DNA of 64,000 nucleotides. It comes from Chrysopilus asiliformis. Taxonomy: Eukaryota; Arthropoda; Insecta; Diptera; Rhagionidae. Location: assembly GCA_964034945.1 (NCBI GenBank), contig OZ035962.1, positions 30,717,943-30,781,942 on the forward strand. Reading direction: 5' to 3'. Position 1 is the first letter of the stretch. The number at the start of each line of letters is the position of its first letter. A program made the position numbers and the translations under genes. Below the pieces are notes generated by a model, which made no database searches, was not told the origin of the DNA, and saw only the letters and a list, made by a program, of their open reading frames with translations. Below are positions 23,890 through 36,673 of the stretch, one piece after another.

Positions 23890-24039
23890 ATAGTGTGGCG
23901 GCGCATTTCCTTTTAATAATTTGAAAATAAACCGACTGCGGCGCTTTTGTTTGAGATATTTCATGATTTTATTTTAAAATTGTCTCACAATTGATTTTCC
24001 CATGTAAGTCCATATATTTTTTTTCCAAATAAAATCTAG

Positions 24040-24300
24040 GACACTACAAGTCTACGAGTGATATACAACTCTACTTTTTAAGAGCACCCTGATTCCAAAT
24101 TCTGGGTCTCTGTCTGTCTGTGAACACACTACCGCTTTCGAAAGGATTGAGCTAGAGACTTGAAATTTTGTATTGTTACATTTCTCGTAAATGGCTAAGC
24201 TAAGTTCTTGAGTGGGCAAAATTGGACCATTCCTGCTCTCTTTCCCATACAAACGAAACAGTTTTTTTGAAATTTTCTCGAAAACGGTGAGTCATATTGA
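24040..24300. repeat. Copy of the 61.77-kb repeat family
   Basis: Shares GATTGAGCTAGAGACTTGAA, a GGCTAAGCTAAGTTC / GTGGGCAAAA phrase, CCCATACAAACGAAAC and CTCGAAAACGGTG with the element at 61773-62285 in the same order. The GTCTGTCTGT phrase is also present. Its termini are eroded and could not be set. Confidence 0.6.
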
Positions 24301-24694
24301 AAAAATTAGAAAGGTAAACTGTGCTTAGAATAGGATTTTGCATAGCTCAAACAAATGGATTTTTTTCAATTAAACATTTTATCTGTCCTAATATAGAGTA
24401 TTTGACATTTGGCCCTTGGCAATTGTAGCCTTATGTTGTTTTATCTAAAAGTTACCTAAAACTAGTTTTAGAGAGAAAATTACTTGTAATTACATAAGTG
24501 CGTACATTAATCTAAAAACCAAAGATTTAAATCAAAAACCATAAAAACGCTTATCTACTTAAAAAAACATTCTTTTATTTACACACAATATAACAATAAA
24601 TAAGTTCAATTAAATTATAAAGGCATTAATAATGATAATAATGTACAGAATAGTGGCTCACTATGAAATGAATTCACGAACTTATGAATAATTT
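24301..24694. other. Downstream of the 24.7-kb secreted-protein gene
   Basis: AT-rich. It contains the likely 3'UTR of the minus-strand gene; a TTTATT (minus AATAAA) occurs near 24574. Nothing else recognised. Confidence 0.4.
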
Positions 24695-25039
24695 TTATCT
24701 TCTTCTAATCCAGCCGGCATTTCGGAAAATCTTAAACACCTGTTCGCGGGGGATTCTTTCCGCTGCGCGTTCAAATACTGGCATCTCTTTGTTGGTGAAC
24801 CACGACTCCTTGGCCAAAGCCGCAGCGATTTTTGGGTTTTTGTAGAAACTGTTGGTGTACTCAGGTGGCAATTGAGATTCTCGCAAAGAATTTTCGACAA
24901 CGGCTCGATGTGCCACAGAAATTTGTTGCGGAATAGTAATTCGTGGCTGTGAATGGAACGCAATTGGGAGCGGTGGGGAGAATATAAGTTGGCCGAAAGT
25001 TACGCACACCAATGCGAAAAGTCCAATCACGGATTTCAT
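24695..25039 (-). CDS. Small secreted protein, unknown function
   Basis: 114 residues. A clear signal peptide (MKSVIGLFALVCVTFGQ) is followed by a Pro-rich stretch. A region that looks conserved follows: LPPEYTNSFYKNPKIAAAL, then KESWFTNKEMPVFERAAE and IPREQVFKIFRNAGWIRRR at the C-terminus. No cysteines occur after the signal peptide. An acceptor-like ATCATAG lies 8 bases upstream of the ATG, so a separate 5'UTR exon is likely. I do not recognise a named family; it looks like a small extracellular or cuticle-associated protein. Confidence 0.75.
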   Translation of the reverse strand: MKSVIGLFALVCVTFGQLIFSPPLPIAFHSQPRITIPQQISVAHRAVVENSLRESQLPPEYTNSFYKNPKIAAALAKESWFTNKEMPVFERAAERIPREQVFKIFRNAGWIRRR

Positions 25040-25290
25040 TGTGAACCTATGATAAAAAAAAGAATAGAAAATTAATTTTTATTTTAATTGTCTAAAATAT
25101 AGAATTTTGAACATAAGTGCAACAAAATTTAAGCTTTTAGAGCTTTAGCGTCAGCTTTGGTGCTTTAAAAAAGCTTTAAAAAGGTTTTGAATCTTTTAGT
25201 ATTAAAAACTAATTTCTCCTAACTCCAAGCATAATTTTATTGTTTTTTTCTGTTTAGATGGTGACGAAATGGGGAAAAATAGTAATAACC

Positions 25291-25494
25291 TTAATTTGTG
25301 AACATGTTTAGTATTTCCAATGTCCAACAGTCAATGACTTTCAGTTTTCTGGGATGTTTAAAAACTTGAAAGTATTTGGAATTTACATTAGATGGATTAA
25401 CCAAATATTTTGTTGCGTCAGACCACCAAACACGAATTTCCCAAAATATCTTCCGGCTAAATTGCACTGATATACCATTCATTTCCATCTGGGT
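25291..25494 (-). CDS. Possible terminal exon, unknown
   Basis: A 65-codon frame (MEMNGISVQFSRKIFWEIRV.. ending LNMFTN) begins directly after the acceptor-like TACCCAG at about 25489. The frame stays open further upstream to about 25520. Composition (Trp-rich, mixed charge) is more protein-like than neighbouring chance frames. No family recognised. It could belong with the exon-like segments at 28.4-29.0 kb, which is inference only. Confidence 0.2.
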   Translation of the reverse strand, partial: TQMEMNGISVQFSRKIFWEIRVWWSDATKYLVNPSNVNSKYFQVFKHPRKLKVIDCWTLEILNMFTN

Positions 25495-28438
25495 ATTTTC
25501 AGGTAAGGTGATGTCAAAAATGTATTAAAGAAGTACAACAAAAGTCTTAAATAAACATAAAATGAATAATCATTTAAATATTTTTGAAATAAAATTTTTA
25601 TTGAGATTTTTTTCTTTTGAATGTGGTAATATATGAATTATTTTATTGTTATTATCACCATTTAAAACGTTAACTTAAAATGTTAATGAAAATTTAAATG
25701 GACAAAAATAAATTTCTCTTTTGATTTATAGAGAAAGCGGTGTAAGGTATTGGGGAAAAAATGCGTTTTTGTGCATGATTTCTTACATAGGTCTAAACGT
25801 TAATGAATATTACTTGAAAATTGAAAAAATGCAAGTGATGAGACTTTATCGTAAAATTATTTTAATGGTTTTATGCACTAAAGGTAAATCATTGTTGGAC
25901 AATTAAAAGTAAACTTGTAAGTTTTTAGGCATTACCGCGCATAATGACACTTAATTCACAAGTCAACAGCCCATAAAATTTGAGACTCTTGTTGCCAAAT
26001 CGTGACTGAATTTGAATTCACTGTCAATAGCTAGAACAGGGCTGTTAATTTTAAAAAAAATTGAGTTTGATTTGATTTTTATCAGAATTTTGAATGGGTT
26101 TTGCCACATCCCTTTTAGAAAATTTCAAAAACTAAATTACTGGGAGCCCGGCAAAAGGTTTTTTTTTTGGAGAGAAAGAGAAAAAGTTTGTCACAAAACA
26201 TTTGTTTTTCGAAACTTTTCACCAGTGGTATAGCTACAAATTTTGTGGGTCCCCTTAAAAATTAAAAACCTTTTTATAGGATACCGAAAATTTGAACATC
26301 TTTTATAGGAGACCGAAAATTTGAAGACCCTTTTTTAAAGAAACCGAACACTCGGGCCGCTAAATCTGCAAAATCTCAACCCCTCTCCTTCACCCTTAAT
26401 ACAGCACCACCTAGTTTAGCTACTCCTTTTCTCCATATCCTCATAAAATATTGTCTCACAGAATCCCAAGCGTAAAAAAAAACACTTTAAATTTTGAAAC
26501 CAGGAACACTAAACTCATTGTCTCATTTGTGGAACGTTAACACGATAAGGAACATGTTAACTCTTAATTCTATTAATTTCTTAACAAGCATGAAAAATTA
26601 AATATTTATAGCCTTTTGATACAAAAAAACCAAATCCAGTTTTTCACCAGAGCCCCAACGTCCATAAATATATCAAATACCGGAAATAACCAAACTCGCA
26701 TAACCGAAATCGAAGAAATAAACAAAATTAATAAAAGCAATTAAAAACAGAGTTTTTAAATAAACACAAATTTTGATATTTTCCTCATTTTAGGTAATTG
26801 TTAACGATTTTTGATTACGAAATAATCCGCCTTCAAAGTTGTACCAACTGTGAATTGTACACGATCTGATCAACTTTTACAATAATTCATTACGGCTTGC
26901 GATTTCCAGTGCTTTCGGGGCACCTGAATATGTTGCGTGGGTGTTGTGTGGAGTTGATCTTGCAACATTTATCAATTATCACACAATAAAAATAAATTAA
27001 ATGCAAAAATATTAATTAGCAAAAAAAAGCTCCAAGAATTCTTGTTTTGCTTGAATTTCTAATCAAACTCAAACGATCTGTGCTTTAACTAATGATATCG
27101 TTACAAGGCTAAAACTGGCGAAAAAAGAATCGTCGAATAAATAATATTTTTGTTTAAATCGGTGAATTCCAATCATTAATTTTCACACTGCATATAATAG
27201 CAAGGCATTCATAGAGTTTCATTCGTTTTTAATTCGAAATTCATGATAACAGTTTCGTGTTGGTATTAAGAGAAAAAAAAAACTGTGAAAAGTTTGCTGG
27301 AAATGCCTAATGTGCCTGAAGAAATATAAACATCAGGTAGATAGGCAGGCAATTTAGCTTATCTGCATATAATTTCGTTTATTGGATATTTTCAGTTGCG
27401 ACATGGTTGCAAAGGCAACCAATGTTTGAATTGTTAAAAGCCGCTTATGATATGCAATGTCATTAGCAATACTAAAAAATATGATGAGTCCGATCAACCA
27501 CCATTAATACCACCATCATCCACCATCACCATCATCAATATTGTGATTGTTTTTTTGAAGTTTTTTTTTGTAGTTTTTGTTTAGTTATAGCACAAGTAAA
27601 TTTGACATGATCATCATTCTTTGACGATAGGCACTATAAGGTCCCATCCTTAATACACAGTCGTCCAACTATTGATCCACTCAATATTGCGTAAAAATAG
27701 TCGAACCCGCTTGGACAAAACACACAAACACTGTTAGGAGCATCAAAACGATCGTGATCGAAACGCTCGAAGAAATTTGTTTAAAACATTTTAAATTATT
27801 ACACAAAGTCCAAAGCCAAACGGAAAAACATGCACTTGAAATTTCGCAATAGACCATCGATCACTTATGTTAACGTATAAACACCTGTATTCTTTTTTAA
27901 TTTTTTTAAACGCTTTTCGTTTTTAACCAATTTTTGCTTTTTGTTTCTTTTTTTATTTTATTTTACGACTTTCATGTGATTCACAAAAAGAGATGCATTT
28001 TGCATTTAATTTGAAAATTGTTCACGTCCGTAAAATACTGTTTACCTTTGTTTAACTTTTTTTTCACAAGACAAATTTGAAACACCTCGTTGACGTATTC
28101 AGAAAATTCACCAAAAAAAACCCCCCCGATTTAAACAAATAAACGACAATTGAATTTGTTGTGTGCAAAAAATCAGGGCGCTAACTCTTTAAACGCGATC
28201 ACGTTTATTAAGCAACTGTCTCCGTTGTCGAGCCTGTAACGATCTTTTATGCGGATTTTGTGATTGCCACCCAATTCAGTTGTTTGTGTTTTTGAAATTC
28301 GCAAAAAAATACCACCAGGTAATACACCGCACTCGATCAATAACTAAAGCAATCGCAATAGCACTAGTTGTACTAGCAAACCAGCGGCTATATTAACTTT
28401 TTAAATGGAGCCAAGTAATGGAAGCAAGTTTGAAGTAC
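25495..28438. other. Gene desert, left part
   Basis: No gene recognised. A phrase of about 30 bases (TTTATAGGAKACCGAAAATTTGAA) is repeated imperfectly at 26271-26330, and a CCACCATCATC simple repeat lies at 27497-27537. Frames at 25721 and 26012 are short and low-complexity. Confidence 0.45.
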
Positions 28439-28979
28439 CTTCTCGGGGACACGCTGAACTCTGGAGCAAACACCAAGCAAATCCGAACAGCAGGCGGAAT
28501 TGCAAACGATTTGTTAACTAACTGCAAGAATACGCTAGGCAATTTTTCAAATTTGAAAAACAAACGAAAAAAAAAATTCTAAGTATTACTTTTAATTGGA
28601 GTTCAGTAAGTAATAAAAAATAATAATAGTTATAATATTTTTCACTATCAATGGTAATAGTAATTTGCCGTATAGATGTCTACCTCGGGAGCACCAATGA
28701 CAGAATGAATGTCTCTGTGATGGCTAAATGATAGTTACCTCCGCGCACAGGTGAGCTGGTTCGTCGATCGGAAGCTAGTGATTGCTCCACGTCCAGCAGG
28801 AATGGATTCCAAGCGAATCAGCGCTGTAAGACGAGTTGAGACATCAGTGATTAGCCGATCACCTGAGTGATCACCAACAGTGACAATATTTACGATGATG
28901 ACGCGAATAGAACGCATTGGAACTGCGTAAAGCCCAATTGCCGCGGGATTCGGCTCCGGGCGTTGAATAGCCTTGTTAC
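28439..28979 (-). ncRNA. Two exon-like segments, non-coding or 5'UTR
   Basis: Segment 28739-28979 is markedly more GC-rich than its surroundings. It is bounded on the minus strand by an acceptor (CACTTTTCAG) and a donor (GGAG|GTAACT). Segment 28439-28521 has TATTCTTGCAG before it and GAGAAG|GTACTT after it. When joined, no frame has both an ATG and continuity across the junction, so they are not obviously coding. They could be 5'UTR exons of the secreted-protein gene at 24.7 kb or a lncRNA. The 90-codon minus frame at 28735-29007 covers segment A but starts before its acceptor and ends just past its donor. Confidence 0.3.
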
Positions 28980-29391
28980 CTGAAAAGTGCAAATGCTTGC
29001 GCCGCATATATCATACTATAGTGGTACCCCGGCAAGGACATATCTGACGACATTGGATCAAGATGAATGCCAAATATTGTATGGGGAGCTGCTGGGTGCT
29101 GAGTTACGTTAAAGATCGGTGCCAGCGGGATTTGTTTGTTAATTCGCCAAATAAATTAATTCATCAGAAATATAGTATTTTTTGGTGATTGTATTTTGGT
29201 TATTGGTTAGGTCGGTCCATGAACTCGTAATCGAACTCTCAGAGGAATTTCTGCATACACCTTTTTAGCGAGTCACTGGAATTTTACCGAAATTTGATTG
29301 AGATGCAGATGAATACTGTTTCCTATTTGAATTTTTTTTGGTTCAACAATTTTTCTATAGGATGGTTGATAATTTATTTTTGAGATATTTT

Positions 29392-29467
29392 TAATATAAA
29401 GTCAACTCCTTGAAAAACATTGATTCAGAGCTTTATCGACGTCTTTCAAGGAGTTGAATTTATATTA
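29392..29467. other. 76-nt near-perfect hairpin, miRNA-like or mini-palindrome
   Basis: The left arm TAATATAAAGTCAACTCCTT plus GAAA pairs with the right arm 29444-29467 with one mismatch, around a loop of about 29 nt. Size is right for a miRNA precursor, but flanking sequence does not pair further and conservation is unknown. Confidence 0.35.
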
Positions 29468-29870
29468 TTATTATTTCTGAGATGAGATATAGACTGTCCG
29501 TGAAATACGCCAAAAACGTCATTTTTTAGCTCATAATTCTTTTTTGAAATTTTTAAAAGATTTTTTATTAGAAAATGCTTTTTTTGATTAAAAATTTTAT
29601 TTAATCTTAATTATAAAAGGGCTAAATTTAGCTCTTTCGTTCCCTGGGCTAAAACGATTTCAACCGCCACTTGTGACTCCTCGACGATCCCGAATTACGC
29701 ACGGTTTTTGCGAAAGTAATTAGGCGCTTAAATCGAGGATTCATTGCAATAATTTAAAAAGAAAAGTTTGGGCGTAGTTTTTTTTTCGATTGTGCCAAAA
29801 ATCTGTACCAAAAATTTTAAACTATTTTCATCAAAACAGTGCTTTTTAATAAAAATTATATTGATGGAGG

Positions 29871-29912
29871 AAGGGCTTTGACTTCTATGTTGTGCTAGAT
29901 GTCAAAGCCCTT
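29871..29912. other. Perfect 12-bp stem hairpin
   Basis: AAGGGCTTTGAC and GTCAAAGCCCTT flank an 18-nt loop. No T-run follows and no gene ends nearby. Function unknown. Confidence 0.35.
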
Positions 29913-32900
29913 GAATCAGCGCCCTACAAAGTACTTTTTGTCTGGACTCTGGACTCATAGAACATACGCTCACTTGCACAATCAATCAAAATGATAGCCG
30001 CACAGGAAAAATTATAGAATTATTAAATAACAGTATTGTTTGTCCATTAAAAAACGGGGTTTTTTCATATTAAAATAGAAATTGGATATAAAAATGTACT
30101 GCAGCAAAAAAAGCATGCGTTGCAAGCGATTTTTTTTTTAAACAAGGCGATGTAACATATAATTCTGGAATGCAAATGTGCCACAGGTGAAATTGTTCAA
30201 CTGTTTAGGGTAAAGCACACGTTGCCGGCTGGCAGATTTGCCGCTTTGGGAAATTGTCCAACTGGCTCTTTCTAGATGGGGTCTTGATCATACTTCTGCT
30301 AGTGAGCATTAACTGGTTGCTGAAAAAAACAACAATAAATCAAAATTAATAAAAACTCCAGGCGAAAAAATCCGCCAATACTCTACACTCCACAATACTG
30401 ATTATAAAACGAGAAATATTTCTTAAATCCGGTATTAAATGACTCTAATGTACTAAATAAATAATATTCTCTTTTTGTAATTAAAAAAAAAAGATTTTGT
30501 GGCCCAACTCCTTTGTGATTACATGTTTATGGGCTCAAGAAACAAAAACTGACAACTTTTTTTTCCTGAGTGTTTCAAAAACTTTTTTCACATTATACTT
30601 GTAGGTAAGATTGAGCAATTATTTTCAAGTACTTTGTGTTTCACGTGTTTACGTCTAACTATTGCTGCATAAAATATGTTGTCGATATTATAATATTAAT
30701 TATTATGACATAGTGATGACAGATCAGGCAATAATTCCGCATGATAACTGCTAGTATCAAAAATTAGCTACCACAGCGGTAGTCAACGTTTTCTGAATAT
30801 CTCAAATTTCGTTCCGCAAATCAAAGGGTAACCGAATGAAAAGCGACAAAAACAAAAGAAAATGATCGCCATACGACAAAACTGCTTTGAAGCTGCGTCT
30901 GAAATAAATAACAAGGCAAAAGACCGCTTTGGCTTAAGATTTTAATTTTTTTTTGCTTAAATCGTTAGTGGAATTTTCATTTCTTCTATGCAAATTAGGA
31001 AAGGCATACTATTAGCATGTTGTAATGCGATCACACGAAAAATCTCGTATGGCCACCACCAGATCAGACTATAGACTCAGTTATGCTGCGCTGCGTTGCG
31101 CTACGATCCTATCCAATTCACCATCAGCCATTATTAGATCAGCGTTTTGATTATACGTGACCATAGTCTGTTAAGCGGCCAGGTAACTCGTAGTAAAACA
31201 AAAAACTACTGAAAATTGTACTTCCTGCTTTGGGGATCTTTGCATACTAGACATCGATGACGAGGAAACCGGTCAACTGACTCGGGTTTTCAAAATATTG
31301 GGTAGTCTTCTACGTAGCGAGTTGGATCGGTTTTCAGTTTCATTTTCAGCTTTTGATTTTTTCTACTTTTCGGGTTTTCTTTACGAAATTTTCTGGTTTT
31401 CTTATACAAATCAATACGCAACAACTGCATAATATTATTACTTAGCTGCAATTTTATACAATCTTTTTAAATGCTTTAATGATTCTCTTTTAATTTCCGA
31501 TTTTTCGATTTCTTTCATGGCGACCAGTGTTATTTAGCTGGACGTCCTTGAGAACCTCCACATTTCTTAATGTTCTTCTTTTTAATAACGCGTGGATGAA
31601 GAAATACCAGTTCGGATTATCTTTTATCGTTTTTTTTTTGACGAAAGTAAAAGTTACCACCGATCAAAATATTAATGTCGTTTACTAAGAACATTTTTTA
31701 TTGGGAATTTTAGAAGTGGTTTCTTTCTCTATATTATTATATTGAAAATGATTAGCATAGATTTATGTTTTACTTCCTCAATTATTTTGTTTTTAGATAC
31801 AAAGACATGTGAATGTCATTTTATAGTTAGAACAGCTACAATATATTAACTATGAACGTGAACTTTAATCAAATCCGGCCATTAGAACAATTGACCACAA
31901 TTATTTTTATTGAATTTTTTTGGTTTTTGCCTTTATTACAATAATTTGTTAGGTATTTTAACACTTATCTTTGTATAGTAACTCGTTTTCAATAACATTT
32001 GATTGGCAGAAAATAATTTATGCAGAGTGAAAATCTAAAGGATTTTCAAGAAAATTTTCACCCCGTTTCACTGAAGTTTTGCCACAAATTGAGCTAAAAT
32101 TGAGTGTTTTTAAGTTCGAGCTTTTATAAGCAAATAAAGCCAGATTTTTTTCTTTCTTGAATAAACCTCAATAATAATTTATTCTTGAATAAACCACAAA
32201 ATCTTAAAAAAAATTAAAATGTTTCTAAAAAAGCTATCTTATATTCTTTTTTTCCTTTTTCTGAAAACTTTTTTTTTAATTTTTTTTTGTAATGGTTTAT
32301 CATTGCAATTTTTGTATTTCCAACAAAATGTGAATTATCTTGCCATTTAGGACTTTTGCAGATCAAAGATTTGTTTGACAAAATACCTTATCATTTCATT
32401 AAAAATGTTTATTTCTGATAGTATATTTTTGTCGAATTTAACAGCCATCTCCAACAAAAGAAATAAAAACTACAATGAAATTCATTTTTATTATATTTCC
32501 ATTTTTATTTGAATGCGCCCACCGCGTTATGTGCGAAACGTGTAAGTTTCAGCAAATTTTTGATTCACCCCGTACAAAAAATTTTTAATTCTGCCAAATT
32601 TGATATCATTTTTTTTCCAAAAAATACTATTTAAATACGATCCAAAAAAACTTTTATCAGCTGACTTGAGAAACTATAAAAAAAATTAGAAGGTCAACTG
32701 ATCACATGAAAACACTTATTATGCAATCAGATAAAAGGCTTTTAAAACGGTTTTACAGGTATCTCAATGAGCTTGATGTAAAAAGTTAAGCAAACATCAA
32801 GTCCAGAGCCTATATCGTTTGCTGAAAATAACCTTTCCATTTACCAGAAAAAGGCAGCGATTAGCAATCGATTTATTTACGAATAGGTATACAAATTGGC

Positions 32901-35900
32901 AATGATTTCATACAATAAATTTTCAATTTATTAAAATTTTAAAATCGAGCTGCTTTTGTTCATTTGATCGAATATGGCTTGGTTGTGGCTCAGCCACCTC
33001 TACGACTCGTGTATAGGAGGAAGTGAAAAAAGTAATTTATTCTGAAAAAAAAACGTGAAAAAGTTCCAAAACAAAATTCTTTTGTGCACGTTGGAGTATT
33101 TGGCAAAAGGTAAATGAACCGTTGAAGGAAATCGAGAGTGGGCCTCTTTTTAGCCAACTTCATGATCACCGCGCACGCGAACCGATCTGTAAAAATGCTC
33201 TGCTCTGAATTGTCTACCTTTCTTCATGACCAAGGTGAACTCCGCCTCGCCTCTTCGTGGAAAATTAATTCGTTAATAATAAAATATCAACAGCGACGGA
33301 TACAAACACCGTGAGATTTGCAAAATTATTTCTTGAATCAAATTGATCCATATTAAATCACGACGCGACGCACACGGGGAAACGACTACGCTAATGTGGC
33401 GGCCCAGAATGATAAGATCAGCTGAAAGTCACTGTTCTGTAACAATAAAATCCATGATCTATGATCCGTAATGTCCTAACAAACTGAAAAATTGACCAGA
33501 TTTGCATTTAAAAGTCTCCTACCCACCTGAGAATTGCAAGTCAATCACTTCACTTTTTTGCTGCCATTTGCCCACCCGGGCCCAATTATGAGTCAACTGA
33601 CAAGATTTGTGCTCGGGGCGCTCCTTAACCTTTAATGTAACGGCAAGTGTGACGATCTTGTCAGCTTATCGAATCCGGTGCCACGATCTTGTCGTAATTA
33701 TGGATCATGCATTTAATACGATAAAGTCCTCTATATTAGCGGAATAAAAGTAAAAAACATGCATTCTGTTGTTATGTTTTTGTCTCGAGTCTCGGAGGAT
33801 AACCATAATTGAATTTTATTTTCATAATAACACTGAAGTAACGACTTCAATGGTAAGCCCAGGCAATCGATTTATTTACGTCCAGGTTAACTTCTTTTGC
33901 GGCTTAATAATGACCTAACATAACGTTTCTATTAAAGCTAATCGACACTGAAGCCAACGTATTTTTGTATCTTTATTATCTTTCAAAAACCATATTATTT
34001 TACACAATTTTGCTTTTATAAAACAATTACTATCCTTTTAACCTGTTTCTAGTTGTGAAGATGGAGACTTTCATCAGACGCAGCTTAGGAGCTATAAAAA
34101 ATGTTACACTTTTAAAGAGAAAACGGTCTACGCTGGTGCTTCACACAAAAAATTGCGATAAAGATTGATGAGGGATATTTTCTGTAATGTTTTGCGCTCT
34201 TTAAAAGTATTTTGGATAAAATCCTGGATAAAATTTTATGTAATGTTTTGCGCTCTTTAAAAGTATTTTGGATCAAATCCTGATACCAAAGTAGAAATGT
34301 ACTTGAATTGTTGTTCTAAACAATATCCCTGAATTCAAGAGCTAGATTTTTCCATAAAAATCCCGAAAGTATTGTAAGATTTCTTTTGAAAAACCAGTGT
34401 TTACAAAGAGCCCCACAAAAAGCAATTTGAATTTTTTAAACTATGAAATTTATACTTGTTTTATGAGGTTTCACTGTTCCAATAAGTAATCAATTGCTTA
34501 GACACATTAGCGTTCATTGGTGGGCGCGTGTCTAACTCGGAAGTGGCTGCTTTTTTCATTATGGCTTAACGTTTTTTTTTTGCTCACCTCAATAATATAC
34601 CATTTTTTGTCGATTAATAACCGGCAGCAAAGTTTGCCCGTTTTTTCTGTCGAATTAATCCAAGATGCGCGCGACAACCATCAATTTTAAATTCAATGCC
34701 AATGTCTTTTCGTCTTCTTCCGTGGGCAATTTTACGAAACTTGTATTCGGTATTTTATGATTTTGTTATTTTTCTGTTTCTCTTTTATTTATTTATTTAT
34801 TCAAAGGTATTTTGTTTTCATGATTATAGGTTTACTATGAAGTTTTCATGACAGATTTACTGTTGTCATCAAAACTGATCATTTATCGTAAAATTTCATA
34901 ATTTCATCTGATGGACAGTCTTAAATTGTGTACCTTTGGGAAATATCGCAATATATGGATACGCACGACTTTTATATTATCTATGTTACTAAAGTTCGCA
35001 AAATTTGTTTTCGCAAAAGGTTGAGACAGGTTCGCGTCGCCATATTGCATGGAATTTATTAGGCATAACTTTTGACCATGAAAATTTTTATTTCTACATT
35101 GGTTTGGATCAGGTTTCCTGATGATTTTAAATATTTCGCTTGTTTTTTTTATTGTTTCGTTTTTTATGGGAAATATTTTGCAGTGAAATGTCAAACAACA
35201 ATGCGACCATTAGCGGCGTTTACGTTATCTTCGATCCTATACGATATAAGAGTATTTACTCAGCTGAAATGACTGCCATTTGCGAGTAGTTCCTGCTGTG
35301 GGCTTATTTAAAGGAAATCATCATTACATGCTTTGCTAATGTTTGACTTTTTTTACATACCATTAGAAAATAAACATATAACTATACGAAATTTTACTCC
35401 AGTTAATTTAGCCAAATTATCTCAGTTATGTTGTGTTTATGCTGTTTCGATGAATGTTGGTTGGGAAATGTTCTCATAGTCAAGGGCAATCAATATTTTT
35501 TTTAAATGTTTTTTAATGAGAACTTCCGGAAAACTGAATTTTATGAAAGAATCATAAATCATTTAGTAGGAGTTGTAATATCAATTTTGCCGGCATTTTG
35601 CATGTATTTTGTTTTCTTTTAAGTTTTATTTCAATGAAAAGCCGAAATGAAAACAAATTGTTAATTAATTGTCTTTGAATTAGAATTTTGATGCATGTAT
35701 TTGAGTAATTTTTGAAGTACAGTTAACAAAAATATTTTTTTTTGGAACAACCTTTTGTGAAACTAAAAGAAACTTTTTGTAAAAAAAATATCCATTAAGA
35801 AATTAAAAGATTTAAAAACGTGGCTTTTGGTGTCTGTGAGGTAGAGGCCCCAGTCGAATGTATTAAATGAATGCAGAAAATTCAAGCCTGTGACTTCAGA

Positions 35901-36673
35901 AAATGATCCAATATTTCTTTTATACCATTGTATATTTACCTTTTCAAGGTAATTGACTATTGAAGCTGGGTTGTAGTATAAATACACTCATCTAGGGCTT
36001 CATTTTTCTGAGACATGCTTTAAACGACTTTTTGAGATATTTAGAACTTCACTGCGTCAAATTCGGACCTCACGAAGCCCAAAACATAGGTATGGGCTTC
36101 TCTGGCGACTGTTAGATCGATTTAAGGGTGTAATTGACCTTCGAATTCAAAAATTTTCGACTACAGCGCAATTTTTTTTAATGATTTCTGTCTATAGCGC
36201 ATGTTTTTAATAAAATTTGCTTGCAGCGCAATTCTTGCTGTGTACCGAAGAACTAAAAGACCCGATTTTTATCTAGATACTTACAAACAAAAATGGAAAC
36301 AAACTTTCTTCTCTAAATTTTCAATCATAAAAAAAATCATTTGTATCAATTTGTTTTAAAAAGAGAGGGGACGCCAAAGAAAGCTTTTGCCCCGGCCGGG
36401 CAGCACTTTATCGTAAATTCGAATCGGAAGCCATGCAATTATATTTTATTTATAAAGATTATCTCCAATTATATTTTGATGCATGGGAAAGCTATGTGCA
36501 ATCATATTTTAAACAGCTTTTTTGAAAAAAACTAAATGTTTTCGAGAATATTGTAAAAATCTTTTCCATTTGTATGTTTATTATAAAAATAAAACTATTT
36601 TTTTTATTCGAAAAAAAATTTATTTACAGGTTAATAATTTACCGGCAAGGTGTATCACGTAATACAAACTAGA
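29913..36673. other. Gene desert, right part
   Basis: No protein gene, tRNA or rRNA recognised in about 6.7 kb. Open frames here are short and composed of low-complexity AT codons. Slightly GC-richer islands without frames occur near 31.0-31.2 kb and 33.1-33.45 kb and could be regulatory. A 56-bp tandem duplication lies at 34183-34294. The TTTCGACTACAGCGCAATTT phrase near 36157-36235 recurs imperfectly three times. Confidence 0.4.
34183..34294. repeat. 56-bp tandem duplication
   Basis: TGTAATGTTTTGCGCTCTTT and the next 30 or so bases occur at 34183 and again at 34239, with one substitution early and divergence at the end. Confidence 0.8.

Noticed and set aside
28381..28520. Plus-strand mini-ORF starting MEPSNGSKFEVPSRG at 28405
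   Set aside because: 38 codons, no donor in frame before its stop. The same DNA has better minus-strand splice signals.
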